64,000 bases of DNA. Source: Polyporus tsugae (taxonomy: Eukaryota; Basidiomycota; Agaricomycetes; Polyporales; Polyporaceae). Shown here one piece after another: positions 11,021 through 22,853 of this stretch (the first letter of the stretch is position 1; every line of letters begins with the position of its first letter). Where the stretch lies: assembly GCA_024305745.1 (NCBI GenBank), contig JAHRBS010000009.1, positions 1,736,001-1,800,000 of the forward strand, read 5' to 3'. The notes beneath the pieces are model-generated. The model searched no databases. It was not told the origin of the DNA and was given only the letters and a program-made list of their open reading frames with translations. The position numbers and the translations under genes were made by a program.

Positions 11021-12614
11021 ATGGGGTCAACAGCAGAGGAGAAGTTCGAACTGATCACTCGTAGATTAGATGAAGTTCTCGGCGCCGACATAATCAAGGG
11101 AATTTTGGCCGAGGACAGGACGCCCAAGTGTTACTGGGGTACACGCTTGATTTCTCTTGGTCTCCCGTGTCCATCGCGTGCTAAAATCACTACAATAGGT
11201 ACTGCTCCCACAGGACGTCGTATGTCGTCAATTTACACAACTTGTCTTGAGTCGCATCGCTCAATAACGGTCTTCCAGCCCATATCGGATACTTCGTCCC
11301 CCTTACCAAGATCGCCGATTTTCTCCGCGCAGGGGTCGAGGTCACTGTTCTACTCGCTGGTATGGCATGGTCCGGAACGCTCCATGACCGTTTGACACTG
11401 ACTACAAATTTGGCCTTCCAGATGTCCATGCTTTCCTGGACAACCTGAAGGCTCCCTTGGACCTCGTAGCGCACCGAACGCAGTACTACAAGAAAATCCT
11501 GCTTGCGGTGTTTCACTCGCTGGGCATCCCCACCTCAAGACTCCGCTTCGTAGAGGGATCTTCCTACCAGTTGACCAAGGAGTACAACCTCGACAACTAC
11601 AAGCTCTGCGCGATCGTGTCCGAACACGACGCCAAGAAGGCCGGCGCGGAAGTCGTGAAGCAGGTCGAGAGCCCGCTTCTGAGCGGTCTCCTCTACCCCG
11701 GCCTGCAGGCCCTTGACGAGCAGTACCTTGGCTGCGACTTCCAATTCGGTGGTGTCGACCAGGTTTGTTAGCATCCCGTGCTCATCGTATCGATCACTGA
11801 TCGCCGTCGCATTCTAGAGGAAAATATTCACCTTCGCGGAGCTCTACCTCCCCCGCCTCGGGTACGCCAAGCGCGCGCACCTCATGAACCCCATGGTCCC
11901 CGGGCTCGGCGGCGGGAAGATGTCCTCCTCAGACCCGAACTCCAAGATCGACTTCCTCGACCCGCCCGAGGCCGTCCGGCGCAAGATCAAGAACGCGTTC
12001 TGCGAGGAGGGCAACACCGCCCAGAACGGCGTCCTCTCCTTCGTCGAGGCCGTGCTCATCCCGATCGGCGAGCTCCGCCTCGAGCGCAGCCAGGGAAAGA
12101 CCGGTGCGGACGCCGAGGAGGGCGCGGGTGCCGTGGGCGACCAGACGCCGTTCGTGCTCGACGGCGCGCCCGCGGGCGCCGTGTTCTCCATCTTCCGCAG
12201 GGACGAGCACGGCGGGTCGCTGCACTACAGCGAGTTCCAGACGCTCAAGGACGACTTTGCGGCGAAGAAGGTGCACCCGAAGGACCTCAAGACGGCGGTC
12301 GCGGACGCGATCGCGAAGCTGCTGGAGCCGATACGGACGACGTTCGAGGCGGACGAGGAGTGGCAGAAGTTCGAGAAGCTCGCTTACCCGGACCCCAACG
12401 CGAAGCCGGAGAAAAAGAAGAAGGTGCGAAGGGTCCTCTTCTTCGTCCGCGGTGTACAGGGGCGAATAAAGTTTTGTCTTTGCAGGTCAAAGTGTACCAC
12501 CCGCCTCCTCCGGGCAAGGGCAAGAACGCGAAGCCTGACGGATCTGCGACGACGTCTCCACCAGAAGACGTCGCACATTCCTCTGCAGAAGCGGCAAAGC
12601 AGGAGCGCTCATGA
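11021..12614 (+). CDS. TYS1: Tyrosyl-tRNA synthetase, cytosolic
   Basis: Six exons (11021-11138, 11199-11219, 11279-11359, 11422-11762, 11818-12423, 12486-12614) give 431 residues, with a 21 bp second exon. The class I HIGH-type motif is split by an intron and reads APTGRPHIGYFVP. The KMSKS-type loop is [13 protein letters not shown]. Between them is the Tyr-binding Rossmann region ([27 protein letters not shown]). The enzyme charges tRNA-Tyr with tyrosine in the cytosol. It is near the yeast length (about 394) but adds a Lys- and Pro-rich tail, where the last exon encodes [10 protein letters not shown] and a Ser/Glu-rich end. No mitochondrial presequence is seen. The ATG context (CACCATGG) is strong. 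Confidence 0.95.
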
Positions 12615-15578
12615 TAATTGAGTAGAGAAGCTACGCGTTCACTGGAGTTGTGTCGTGCGCGCGATTGTATCGTCACTCTTGAAGCTTGATGATTGGTACC
12701 CAGTCAAAACGCTCTCGAGAACGGCCGAGATCTACGGAGAAAGGGAGCAGCCGGTGATTTTATCGACCGATCTCGTAGCTTTTGGTGAAAGTGGGACAAA
12801 CTCGCGCAATGCCTCACGAACGCGCCAGATATTTTGACGTCGTGATGTGATCTCGACCATACTCGATGAAATCCACCAGTCACGTTGAATCACGCAGTGT
12901 GCGTCCCTCACTCTGCTCACTGCGCGCAGCCGAAAATGTTGGGAATCTGTCGGGATAATGGCATGGAACATGAAAATCTATTGGGACTAGATACAGCTTG
13001 CCACGATACATGTACGCTACATGTAGTACAATACGGGGCTCGAAACAAGTGCACCGTGACCTGTGTACCACCGCGTCTTGGACCGAAGGTACCAGCTATC
13101 CGGCGCGCTCCCGGTTTGCCACATCCTCTGTTTGAAGAAAAAGAGTTACCACTGGACCTCGAGATGATCACAGCTTACCTGGCAGAGAATCAGGGGGAAT
13201 ACACTCTTCGAAAGAGGTTGGATGCACCTTGAGGCGGTGGCAGTCATGGTCGCGGCGGAGCCTCGACGACGTTCTCGCCCCAAGCAGCCTCGAGGTGTTG
13301 ACATTCCCTGTCCAGACTGAGATGCAGTCAGCACCGTGGCGGGGGCTGGCCCGTTCCAATATCCATGACTTGAAGTAGGCTCTAGCCTCTAATAGTAAGT
13401 ACCAAGCCCGCCCACGGGTCAGGCGGACGGGTCACAGTCGGTTGAAGCCACCCGAAGCAATGAGCATGCCATCGGCCATATCGACGCAGAGATGTCGCCC
13501 CCCAGGAAAGAAATTGCGTGCTCACGCGCTCACGAGGCACACTGCCCAGGGGATGGCGTATTTCGAGCTCCATGGCATGGCATGGCCATAACTTAGCGAT
13601 TGGAGATCAAACGAAGCCCAGAAAGGCAGCGATGTGGCGGAATGGGCCGTACACGTGTAGGACAGGCCCCGGGTGAGAGATAGGGATTTCTGAGTCTGCT
13701 GGGAAGTTGGCCAGAGGGTTGGAAAAAGGAAGACAGTACTGTACTTAGCAAAGAGTACATCATACCTCGGGTGGATCATTAACGCCTGCGTCAAGTGTTA
13801 CCGTCGTTCGTTCGGCACGAACTCTTCTCAGGCTTGACACGCGGACCGTCCTGCTTGGGAGTACGGCAGTCGGTACGGACGCTTCTAGGCTTGTGCAACG
13901 CGCTCCAGGGGACGACAAGAGGGGCTGGCCAGGCGCCCTTCCGCGCCCACATGGGTGTTCAATCTCGCGCTTCAGGACGGACTGCTGGGTAGAAAGAGCG
14001 TGAGCGTTGACTGATGCAAGAAGCGCACCGGGTATATGCTCGAGCAACCCGAGTGTGGATCGGGCTCCCGGGCTTGAAGCGAGTCGAACAGCCCCGCCGT
14101 ACGTTTCCGGGAGTCAATCGTGGACGAGAGCTCTCGGAAAGGTTGAAAAGAATATCTGGAGCTGAGTCTCTTGCATAGCGCCGTCTGGTAATATATTAAC
14201 TTCAGGCAAATAGGGTCATCAATGCGGGAGAAGGAGGATAACGCTACCAAGCGAGACCCTTTCGCCCTGAAGACGGCTGGAGGCCGCCCTGACGCCGCGG
14301 AATATCGCGGATGATGTGCTGGCGTGGTGCCAGTCGGTCCGACGCGAGCGGCACACCCCTGCACCCTGTGTGGTATACTGTGAAGCTGTTGTTGAGTTGA
14401 TGAGCGCTGACATGAATGTCAAAAGCAAGCGTACCTTACTGGAGCGGTCCTCTGGATAACTTCGAGGAGCGGCTCAAGGGCGGCGGACGCGGCGGCCCTC
14501 TTCGATGTATAAGTATGCATGCACAGGACCGAGCCCGTCCTATGGCTCGTGATTGACTCTGAGAGGGGGCCCGCAGTGAGGGGCACGAGTCGCAGCCTAC
14601 TAAGCACCACAACTTGGAGCCGATGGCGCTTAGTACTGGGGGGGACGAACACGGACAATCGGATTGGGGTGCGGCAAGACGTCGACTGCGTCCTACGTCC
14701 CATATTGGAACGAGCAGAGCGGGTCGTGCATGTACTTGCAATTGACCCATTCGCTCCTCGTCTAGTACGGCCACACTTGTCTGGAAATACAATCAGTTGT
14801 AACAATACTAGCAGCTTGAAGTACTCGGCAAATACTTACGAATGAATATGAAGGACAGCCCGCAATGTACAAACGACTGTGAAGACAGCCTACTCGTGGA
14901 CTATGCGGCTCCGTCGACCTTCTTCACCTCGACGCATGTGACGCCATGACCGCGTTTTACAGATCATATGTTAGCGATGTTGGCATGGCGCAAAACGGGC
15001 GCGCCCTAGATACCCCAGCAGCAGAGAGACATAGAAGTAGTGACCCGAGGTGGCACTGGGACGCGTGCGGTACAGTATGTACGGAAGAAGAAGAGACTCG
15101 AAGAAGACGCAACATAGCACTCGGAAGTAACCGGAACTCCCACTGAACTCCCAGTGGTGGCAGGCGCCGACACAATCGTGGCAATTGGTTGTCAGTTTCA
15201 TACTTACAGATCTAGCTCTGCAGTTTATCTAATCTCAACTCGAGAAAAACAAAAGTCCTGTCCTGGGTTAATATCTGTGATGTCCTCACAAAGCCTCATT
15301 AATCATTCCCTGACTGTGGATGCTCAACTCTGCCGGAGGAACAACCTCCATCGAAGTACAGTAGTACTACTTACCCACCCTGCTGGAGGCCCACGCGCGC
15401 AAGTTATCAGAAGCGATATCAGGCACTACGGTCACAGGATTGAAAGGTATGGTACAATGTTGGCTTCTGTGTTCATGGTACTTGCAACTTATCATCATAC
15501 ACAACGATGCCGATACCTCAGGCTGGGGCCTGGCAAGCAACTTCGCCGTGCGTTGATCCGGAGGGGGTGAACTTCGGT
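12615..15578. other. Gene-poor stretch, nothing recognised
   Basis: About 3 kb with only short overlapping frames on both strands. None has family motifs or consistent splice structure. The first 100 bp should hold the TyrRS 3' UTR and the last part the lectin 3' UTR. It may consist of decayed repeats. Confidence 0.5.
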
Positions 15579-16249
15579 TCAAACTAGACGTCACAGCAGG
15601 CACGAGCAGTTAGCACATGCATGACATGCATCCCCGCGCACGGACGGACGAGAGGTTGACTCGTGAGGGGAGAACTCACCCTCCTCGAAGCGCCACGTCT
15701 GGTTCTTGCCGGGGTGCCACTTGGTCCAGATCACGACGTGCGTCCCCGGCACCGCGCTCCCGTGGTCGCTCAAGTCCAAGTTGAACCGCGTGTTTGGGAC
15801 GAACAGCCTGAGTATCCCGGATCCCCATGATCAGCGCTCAGCGCTCAGCGGCCACGGCAACAGTGAGCGGCGGTGGCGCACCTGAAGGTCGACGAATCCT
15901 CCTCGTCGGGCCAGATGTCCCACTTGAAGCGCTCTCCCGTCGCCAACACGGACGTGCCGTCCTCCGCGAGGCCCTCGACGCTGAGGTAGAGGCCGCTTGC
16001 GACGTTCCTGAGCAGCCACTGGTTGTCCTCCTGCTCCAAGGCCCACTGCACACAGAAGAGCAGCAGCGTCGTGCGCAGGTCAGCTCCGCGTCGCCATCTT
16101 CAAGCTTCACGGGGGCGCGTGCGCACCTTCTGGTTGTCGCCGCCGTGGTAGCCGTAGCCGATGGTCTGCCTATTGTCCGCGCCGGAGAGGTCGAGCACGG
16201 TGCCCGCCTTGGCGTTGACGAGCTTGTACGTCCTGCCGCTCTGGACCAT
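15579..16249 (-). CDS. Ricin-B-fold (CBM13-like) lectin
   Basis: Four minus-strand exons (16249-16127, 16045-15882, 15807-15680, 15583-15579) give 139 residues. The last exon contributes only two bases of a Val codon and the stop. The sequence shows the trefoil-lectin pattern: TYKLVNAKAGTVLDLSG opens the first lobe with the sugar-side Asp, WALEQEDNQWLLRNV and GLYLSVEG form the second, and LDLSDHG with KNQTWRFEE closes the third, giving a Q-x-W motif. Such single-trefoil lectins of about 140 residues are common in mushrooms, lack a signal peptide, and bind galactose-type glycans, probably in defence or storage. No catalytic chain is attached. Introns are 81, 74 and 96 bp. Confidence 0.85.
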
Positions 16250-16545
16250 GGTCGCTCACAGTGTCGCGTCGGAGGTGGGGTCACGGTTGAGATTCTAGAA
16301 ACCGTGGAGAGGGTTCATATTTATACCGCAGGTCCCCAGTTCGTGTGCACCTGTTTGGCTCACCGTCCGAGTCCACGCTCGAGTCTAAGTACCTCCACAC
16401 GAACTGACCTTCTCGGTGACAGACATCAACGCCACCTTCGGCCTTGTGCAGCCCCAGCTTGTCTGCTTCGAGTCACGTAGGATATATGTGGATCGGTCGT
16501 CATCCATATCCAGAGGGTCAGTCACAACGGAGTAGCATCGCCGCT

Positions 16546-16612
16546 AGGTTCGGAGCAAGCCGCCTTCTCCGAACTTTCGAGTGCGCCGGAGCAAGGGGCT
16601 CGCTCCGAACCT
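16546..16612. repeat. 11-bp inverted repeat, 45-bp loop
   Basis: AGGTTCGGAGC at 16546-16556 is perfectly complemented at 16602-16612, with a further related copy (TCTCCGAAC) in the loop. It could form a hairpin. It lies in a 600 bp gene-free stretch upstream of the lectin gene. Confidence 0.6.
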
Positions 16613-16854
16613 ACATCGCCGCCTGGACATCGCCAAGTCCAAGCACATTTCAGATTGAGTACTTATGGCCTAGCCCCCGGCAGCGCGGTACTAGTGGTCG
16701 GCATTAACCCAAGTTGTCTAAATGCAATTAGTAAGTATACAGCAGTCTGCCGATTACAAAATCAATCAACGGCTTGAACTTGTACAATACTTATTGAAAA
16801 TAGTCTCGACCAAGACTGTTCCGCAATTGGAGCAGAGTTATCCAGATGGTAGTA

Positions 16855-17424
16855 CAGTAGACACCCTCTTAACGCATACCCCTCGGGAAGGGGTCCGTGG
16901 TATGTGTTATTAGGGGTCATGGGTTATGGGAGGCGTCGATATTAGGCGCCCACCAAGGGACGAGACTTCTGATTATAGGCGCCCACCATGTGGTGGAGTC
17001 GTTCGTACATAGGTGGTCTAACTAGACTAGTCTATCTAGTACGTGCAAAGAAGTCAGTGATTTCAGTAGGGACCATAATCGATTTGTTCTCGGCGCGACG
17101 AGCAAGGAGTTGAGATTTTCGCAATGCAAAAGTGGCTTCTAGGACCTTAAGCCCTCTTTTGAGGATTTCGATCGCTTTCGGGGCCATAGGGAGGAGCGAC
17201 AGGGGATTAAGGAACAATTTTATTCAACCGCAGCACCGTATGTGCCCAACAATTGAAATTACATAACGTCCAGGTATGCCTTTATCCCGGCCCGAAGGGG
17301 TATGCGTATGCGTTATCAGGGGATTATGCGTTTTCCCCCCTTCCCCAAGTCGGGAAAGGCCTCGAGCCATGCGTTATAAGGGGTTATGCGTTATGAGAAG
17401 TATGCGTTAAGAGGGTGTCTACTG
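16855..17424. mobile_element. 570-bp inverted-repeat element, pogo/Tc1-mariner-like
   Basis: The ends are perfect 25 bp inverted repeats that start CAGTAGACACCCTCTTAACG, flanked on both sides by TA (16853-16854 and 17425-17426). CAG-starting repeats with a TA target duplication are typical of pogo/Fot elements in fungi. Inside, several ATGCGTTAT/AGGGG subterminal motifs repeat near each end. A 61-residue minus-strand frame (17032-17217) with a Lys/Arg-rich helical stretch might be a transposase remnant or chance. At 570 bp it cannot encode a full transposase, so it is a non-autonomous (MITE-like) copy. Confidence 0.8.
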
Positions 17425-17426
17425 TA

Positions 17427-18659
17427 GTGACGTCGACGGGGGAGTCAAGTTAGCAATTGCAAGCACTTACGCATATATCATATTATTAGACGAATCCTGA
17501 CTAGCACTGAGTGACATGGCTCGAGTGGGACTATGCATGCGAAGGCCGGAAAGCGAAAAAGGCTCATGATGGGGGTGACCGGTGACCAGCAGGTAATGGC
17601 CAACTGGATGCGTGTGACGTGCATTGAACGGCGTGCGATGCGCCGTGTCAACATTCCAGCCGCCAAGAAACTGCAGAAGCTTAAGGTGTAGTAACACTCG
17701 TTACCGTTGCCCGCCCCGGCTCCGCGGAATAGCACGACGTGGTGAACCCAGCCTGCCAGTGTCGGCGGTGGTGGTCGAGGGGGAAAGGGATGGAAGAACT
17801 CGGGACTTGAGGCTTGCTTGATCATGTTGATGCAACGGGAAGTGGAGTGTCGATCGATGCATGCGCCCTGGCCAGCTTGGTCAGTCCTTACAATCCGCAC
17901 ACAAACAGAGTTAATGGAGCCCCCGCGCGTAATGGCGTGGTCAATTACACGATCGTAGGCCCTTGAACCCCAGTGAAAAGTCCGTCAACTGGGACCATTT
18001 CGTGTGATTCAGCCTGGCGTCTATCGTTTTTAAATCATCCGGAATGATGTCGAATGATAAAATGAGACTGAATATTTTGGGAACAACTGAGAGCATCTGG
18101 AAGCCGACTCACGCGAAGATACGGGCATACTGGGGCTCCCAGCAGGTCCATCCTCATTTCAGGTTATTTGGGAGCATTCACGCAAGTTTTGGTTGATGCC
18201 AAATCATTTCATTATATGCTGTACTATGCGACTGCGAATATGGTCCATACGTAGTACTACGGTGCAGTAGATAGTAGAGAAAAACGTATTACGACAGATG
18301 CATACGGAGGGCACAGTCGATGAGCCGGCTTGCGGGACATGGCGCCGAGTACATCGGGCGCGACGACTTCGAGCGGGTGTGCGCACGCAGAGCTCGGGGC
18401 TCGACATGTGCTGGTAGGCGCAGCCAGGGATGCCATGCTTCTCCACGAGGAAGACCTTCGAGGGGAGCTGAAGATGGGCCGGTGATCATGTGCGCGGGGG
18501 AGGGAGAGGTGCGGCGAGGCGGTCGAGAGGAGGACGAGGATCAAGTGGACGTACGACGGGCTCGACGAGCCATGGGTCGGATGCTGACAGTTTTGGTGAG
18601 TGACACGACCACAACAGAGAAGAGGAAGAGGGAGGGAGCGCGACACGCCACATGTACCT
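17427..18659. other. Intergenic, nothing recognised
   Basis: About 1.2 kb without a supportable gene. It contains a 12 bp palindrome CGTAGTACTACG at 18250-18261, which recurs at 50050. Confidence 0.5.
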
Positions 18660-19091
18660 GTGGTGGAGGGAGTCCAAGAGGCACTCAAACTCACACCTGG
18701 AGACGTCCGGGAGGATGATCACGGGGCGGTCAGGCTTGCTGGGGCCGTGGCCGAGCTTGCGCTAGGAGAGGTCGTCGAAGTACGTTGAGTTGCACTCGAG
18801 GAAATAGCGGCGGATCCGGAACAGAGTTTTCTCGACCTATGTCCGGAATTGCAGTGGCGCGGGTGGGTGGGCGCAGCGAAAACGACGGTATCGCGGCGAT
18901 GACCGCCTTGGACACCCCGAGGATTTGGGGGAAAACCTACCAGACATGTCCAAGGACCGGCCAGAGGCGATTGAAGCCAACTTGCCGCCGCGAATAGACA
19001 AGAAAAAATTGGGGACTCACCTGAATCGAATCCTTGCACCCCCCAGTGTCCACCACGCACGTCCGAGCACGGACAATCACCGTGCAATGAC
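18660..19091 (-). pseudogene. Decayed BTB/POZ-domain gene
   Basis: Two minus-strand exon-like pieces fit a basidiomycete BTB domain. Exon 19091-19021 ends CKDSIQ at a GTGAGT donor. The next, from 18836, reads VEKTLFRIRRYFLECNS then TYFDDL, the usual BTB pattern in which the buried helix precedes a conserved Phe. After a TAG at 18774-18772 the frame continues with PVIILPDVSRCEFECLLDSL, the expected next BTB strand and helix. The stop inside the domain and the absence of recognisable flanking exons point to a relic. BTB proteins are usually Cullin-3 adaptors or transcription regulators; this copy probably makes nothing. Confidence 0.45.
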
Positions 19092-19787
19092 CTGCGGCCG
19101 GGTGCAGGACTTCTGCCACGTCACAAATGAAAAGACTGACATACTACCCAAAGCCATCGAAGATGACGATGCGGCCTGAGAGCGAGATGCTGTCCTTGCA
19201 GTACAAGCAGCATTGAAGAGGACACTTACGATACAGCCTTCTGCAAAAGGCCGGAAGTGGATGTGAGTCAGGGAGGGTGGGACATCCAGCAGGCGGAGCG
19301 GTCGTTGGAGGTGGTCGCTGACGAAGATGAGGGAGAGGGGGAAGCGCTCGAGGCGACTCGAGCGGACTTGTGCTCGTCACTGGATCCCTGCGATCATGCG
19401 ACCTCCAAGCTGCAAGCTGGCGAACAAATGAGGTGAGGGGACGAGAGCACACCTCGCAGTGTATTGCAAGCTAGTGACAGGCAAGTACGAGGTAGAAGCG
19501 CCGAGGTGAGCGGTCCAAATGGTCTCAGCTGTTGTCAAATGGTAAGCACCGTGAGACTGGCCGTCTCAGTTGATCTGAAATGGCCCCAAATGGGGGACTT
19601 TTCACTGGGCTTGAACGCTTGCTTTTCGACGTCACGGTCACTACCTCTCAATCCCATTCAACAACACCGCGTGTGTCGCCTACAGCACAAGAACATGCCC
19701 TGTCAGTAAGCATCGCAGTGACTCGAATTCGAAAGCGACTGCTCGCCTGTCGCTTGTGAGTCACTCACCTTGCCAGCGGCGGCCCGG

Positions 19788-21485
19788 TCACCAGAGTTCG
19801 AGGTTGAGTTCCGCCAGCACGAATCCCCTCTCCCCACGGCATCGGAAGCATATATGTATCGCCTCGCACAATGCCGTACTCCCCGAGCCGTTGAGGCTGA
19901 CATGTTTCAGGTTTGGGCAGGCCACTATCGGAGGGTCCGAGTCGAGGTCGACTCCGGCCGTGGACTCGGACGCCGCATGGAGCCCGAGAAAGGCATTCTC
20001 CATCCCGACCGCAGTCATGTGGTCATACCCCCTGATGGACAGCCGCTCCAGGAGAGGAAACGTCCGGAAGACACCCGCCCACGCCGCCACTGCATCGGGG
20101 AGAACATAGGAGATCGACAGGGACGTCAGCGGAGAGCGGCCCAGAAACTGGACGAGGTCCGCCACCGAACCCCACCGAGAGGGCGATGCGCGATGATCGT
20201 CGGGACCGAGCTGCATCCTCAAACTTGAACGGACAACGGCCGGGAGGGTGCTAGACGTGCGAATCTCGACGGTGCGGCCCGAGGACATCGCCATCTCGAT
20301 GTCCTCTGCCATGGCCAACGGCTCGAGAGTGACGGCGTGGCTTGGAGGGAACATGGCAGCCATGGAGCAGGCGCCGTCAGGAAGGGGGTCGGCTTGTTGG
20401 TCCTCGGCGTCGGCTACTATCGCGAGATACGTGGACGAATGGATGTGGAAATGGGCCAGGAAGCGGGAGGTGCAGGCGGGCCGGTGTCCTGATAGCATGA
20501 ACTTGTCGAGGTGCGGAAAGGATACGAGCGGCCGCCGGTAGGGGGGCCCTGGGTCCCGTTGCATCCAGTCGCCCGCCGAGAGGCGATGCACAGTGTTGCA
20601 CAAGTGCAAGAGTTTGAGCCCAGTGCAGGACGCGAGTGTGTCGAGGAAATGGTCAAAAGAGAGATGGTGGGTGCATGTTGTGAGCGAGAGCGTCCGAAGT
20701 TGGGTGTAGAAGGAAGCATCTTGGGGTGCCACTATCCCGGTCAACGCGAGACGGCGAAGGCGGGGGAAGCGTTGGCAGGTAAGCTCAACATCGATAGGCA
20801 GGTGGTATGGGCTCGGCTTGTCATGGGTGATGGCAAAGTGGAGCCTCTCTAGCCCGGGCATTCCGTTGCCAAAGAGAAGCGGGACAGTCGCGAGCACGTC
20901 CGGTTCCAGAGTGCCAATCGCTGTGCCAACTTGGACTCCAAAGTAGAGGTTCCCGATACGATGGATGAGGGGATACATGATCGTGAGGTGCTCGATGCGA
21001 CACCAAAGCGGCATAAATGCTATGACCTCGATGGGAACCGCGACGGAACGAGCAAGGCAAAGCTCGGTCCAATTGGTGGCTTTTTTCAGGAGGACTGAGC
21101 ACCAGAACGCCGGAGTTCCGACTATGACCTCGCGCCAGTGACGACATACCCTCATCAGCCTCCAGAATCTCCCATTCGGGGTCTCTCTTCGCCCTTCGGC
21201 CGTAACGTCGATGAGATTCGGGAGCCAGGCCGTGGCAAACTTGAAGATCTGAATGAGCAGTTCGTTGGGAAGCTGGTTAATGTCGAGTGAGCGGTTCCAG
21301 AGGATCTTGAACTCGAGTCGTTCGCAAGAGAGTGCCTTGGCGATCTCTTGTTTGGTACGTGGTTCCGCCACCCGCCGAGCTATCTCCAGATGGAGGACGG
21401 CGGTATTAGACTGATTCCAGTACTCTGACGTCGTGAGCGTAGACACGGGCGCAACGGTGGATTGTGTGTCCAAAGGACGCCTCAT
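19788..21485 (-). CDS. F-box protein with leucine-rich C-terminal region
   Basis: A single exon of 565 residues. An F-box lies at about residues 69-115: INQLPNELLIQIFKFA followed by RVCRHWREVIVGTPAFW, the standard basidiomycete form. Upstream is a helical segment also usual in this family (LEIARRVAEPRTKQEIAKAL). The remaining 440 residues hold irregular Leu-rich repeats (for example LERLHFAI, LRRLALTGI, LRTLSLTTC, LERLSIRGY, LKHVSLNG) that would recruit substrates to an SCF ubiquitin ligase. The family is large and mostly uncharacterised in agaricomycetes. No stop or frame break is present. Confidence 0.88.
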   Translation of the reverse strand: MRRPLDTQSTVAPVSTLTTSEYWNQSNTAVLHLEIARRVAEPRTKQEIAKALSCERLEFKILWNRSLDINQLPNELLIQIFKFATAWLPNLIDVTAEGRRETPNGRFWRLMRVCRHWREVIVGTPAFWCSVLLKKATNWTELCLARSVAVPIEVIAFMPLWCRIEHLTIMYPLIHRIGNLYFGVQVGTAIGTLEPDVLATVPLLFGNGMPGLERLHFAITHDKPSPYHLPIDVELTCQRFPRLRRLALTGIVAPQDASFYTQLRTLSLTTCTHHLSFDHFLDTLASCTGLKLLHLCNTVHRLSAGDWMQRDPGPPYRRPLVSFPHLDKFMLSGHRPACTSRFLAHFHIHSSTYLAIVADAEDQQADPLPDGACSMAAMFPPSHAVTLEPLAMAEDIEMAMSSGRTVEIRTSSTLPAVVRSSLRMQLGPDDHRASPSRWGSVADLVQFLGRSPLTSLSISYVLPDAVAAWAGVFRTFPLLERLSIRGYDHMTAVGMENAFLGLHAASESTAGVDLDSDPPIVACPNLKHVSLNGSGSTALCEAIHICFRCRGERGFVLAELNLELW

Positions 21486-22205
21486 CTAAACATGCTATGA
21501 GGATGGATAATAATGCGACGACGAAACCTGTATACCTATGGCGGTACCGTCGTAAGAGAGATAATGCAAGGTCCGATCAGCATAAAGCAATCAGCATAGT
21601 GATCGGCAGTTTGACCGTTTAAATTCTTACCGTTCTGAGCTTCGATTGCAGTGTTGTCGACTGTAGAGTCGTAGGATATGATAGAGGAAGAGAGTAAGGA
21701 AGGAAGAGGGGCGCGAGAGAGGAGGTTTCGGAGAGAGGAGAGAGGAGGACCGTCAGGGGTAGGATTTCCATTGAGTCTACGGTGGCGCAGCATGCTGCGC
21801 TGTCCATACCGTCCGTATTCATAGCATGAGGTTTGTAGCAATACTTTCAGCGACAGTGCTTTACCATAACTAGTGATCGTGTAGTCCTGCTGTCGGCTTT
21901 TGACGGCGACGTGGTTTCGACACCAAGTAGTAGTACTGCCGGCTTCTCGTCTCGTCTCGGGCCTTGGTGCGGGCGACCTCGTTACCCGTGGTCTGTGCGA
22001 ACTGTCATGCGTCAGAGGCGGGACTAGGCGGTCTCGCAGGTTGAGAGAGTGCACTGTAAACGGTAAAGAGGCAGGAGAAAGGCAGGCCGTCAACACTCCC
22101 GCCGTTGGGTATCCCACCACTTCTCTGCACTCGCCTCGGTTCCATACTGTAATGAACGCCGCCTGTTAAGACTCTCCGCGTCCAACTGCTAGGATGCCTA
22201 GATTC
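21486..22205. other. Intergenic, nothing recognised
   Basis: It holds the F-box promoter (A/T-rich near 21500) and a purine-rich GGAGAGAG tract around 21690-21750. No gene is supported. Confidence 0.45.
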
Positions 22206-22622
22206 AGCATACCATCATCAGAAGTTTCCCAAGAGTGTCTATTCCTGTCTGTGGAGTCAGGAGAAATTAGTATCACAACTAAAGTCAAGCCAGGCTAAAA
22301 GCATTCTATGGATCGATATCGCGAAGGAACCACTTCAAGAATTGGCCGCCGATGACGTGTCGGAAGAGGCGACGCGCGTCTACGTTACCATTTTGGACTT
22401 GCCCTGATGGACACGAGGCATTGATCTAAGCCCAATCCAGACGGGGCGCGCTGGCGGCGCTCTGCCGAACCTAGCGGCGCTCTCTCCTCTCGGGGTACCG
22501 GTGCTCCCCCCCTCTGACCACCGCCATCATCGTCACTCGCCTCCTTGCACCCACACCGCCAGTGGATCATACAACCAACCGACCTGTGTATTCTTCCTGA
22601 AGTTCAATTTTACACTTAGTGT
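22206..22622 (+). repeat. Dispersed repeat, copy 1 (decayed short-ORF unit)
   Basis: This segment matches 44822-45175 in inverted orientation over almost its whole length. Shared blocks include AGAAGTTTCCCAAGAGTGTC, CCACTTCAAGAATTGGCCGC and CACTCGCCTCCTTGCA. The ORF of copy 2 is broken here: its start codon is ATT and a TAA follows within a dozen codons. An extra stretch of roughly 60-100 bp near 22405-22500 is absent from copy 2. It lies beside an SDR relic, as copies 2 and 3 do. Confidence 0.8.
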
Positions 22623-22853
22623 AATCGTCCCTCCTTCCCCTCCTCAGATGATCTCAGGTCTGCCCAGGGGAGACAAAATTTTACAGTAACCATAGCATTA
22701 TTAACATTGGGGGACAGCCTACAGCTTCGGGGAGACTCAACGGGTGCGGACTCTCAAGATCCCAAGCGGGGTCGGGGTAGCTAACGAGGTTATGCGTGAT
22801 GTGACGAGGTATGTATTGTACAATTTACTATCGGTGCTTGCAATCTCTAGTCA

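Noticed and set aside
11844..12676. Several 115-129-residue antisense frames across the TyrRS gene
   Set aside because: Shadows of the GC-rich coding strand; the sense frame has both class I synthetase signatures.
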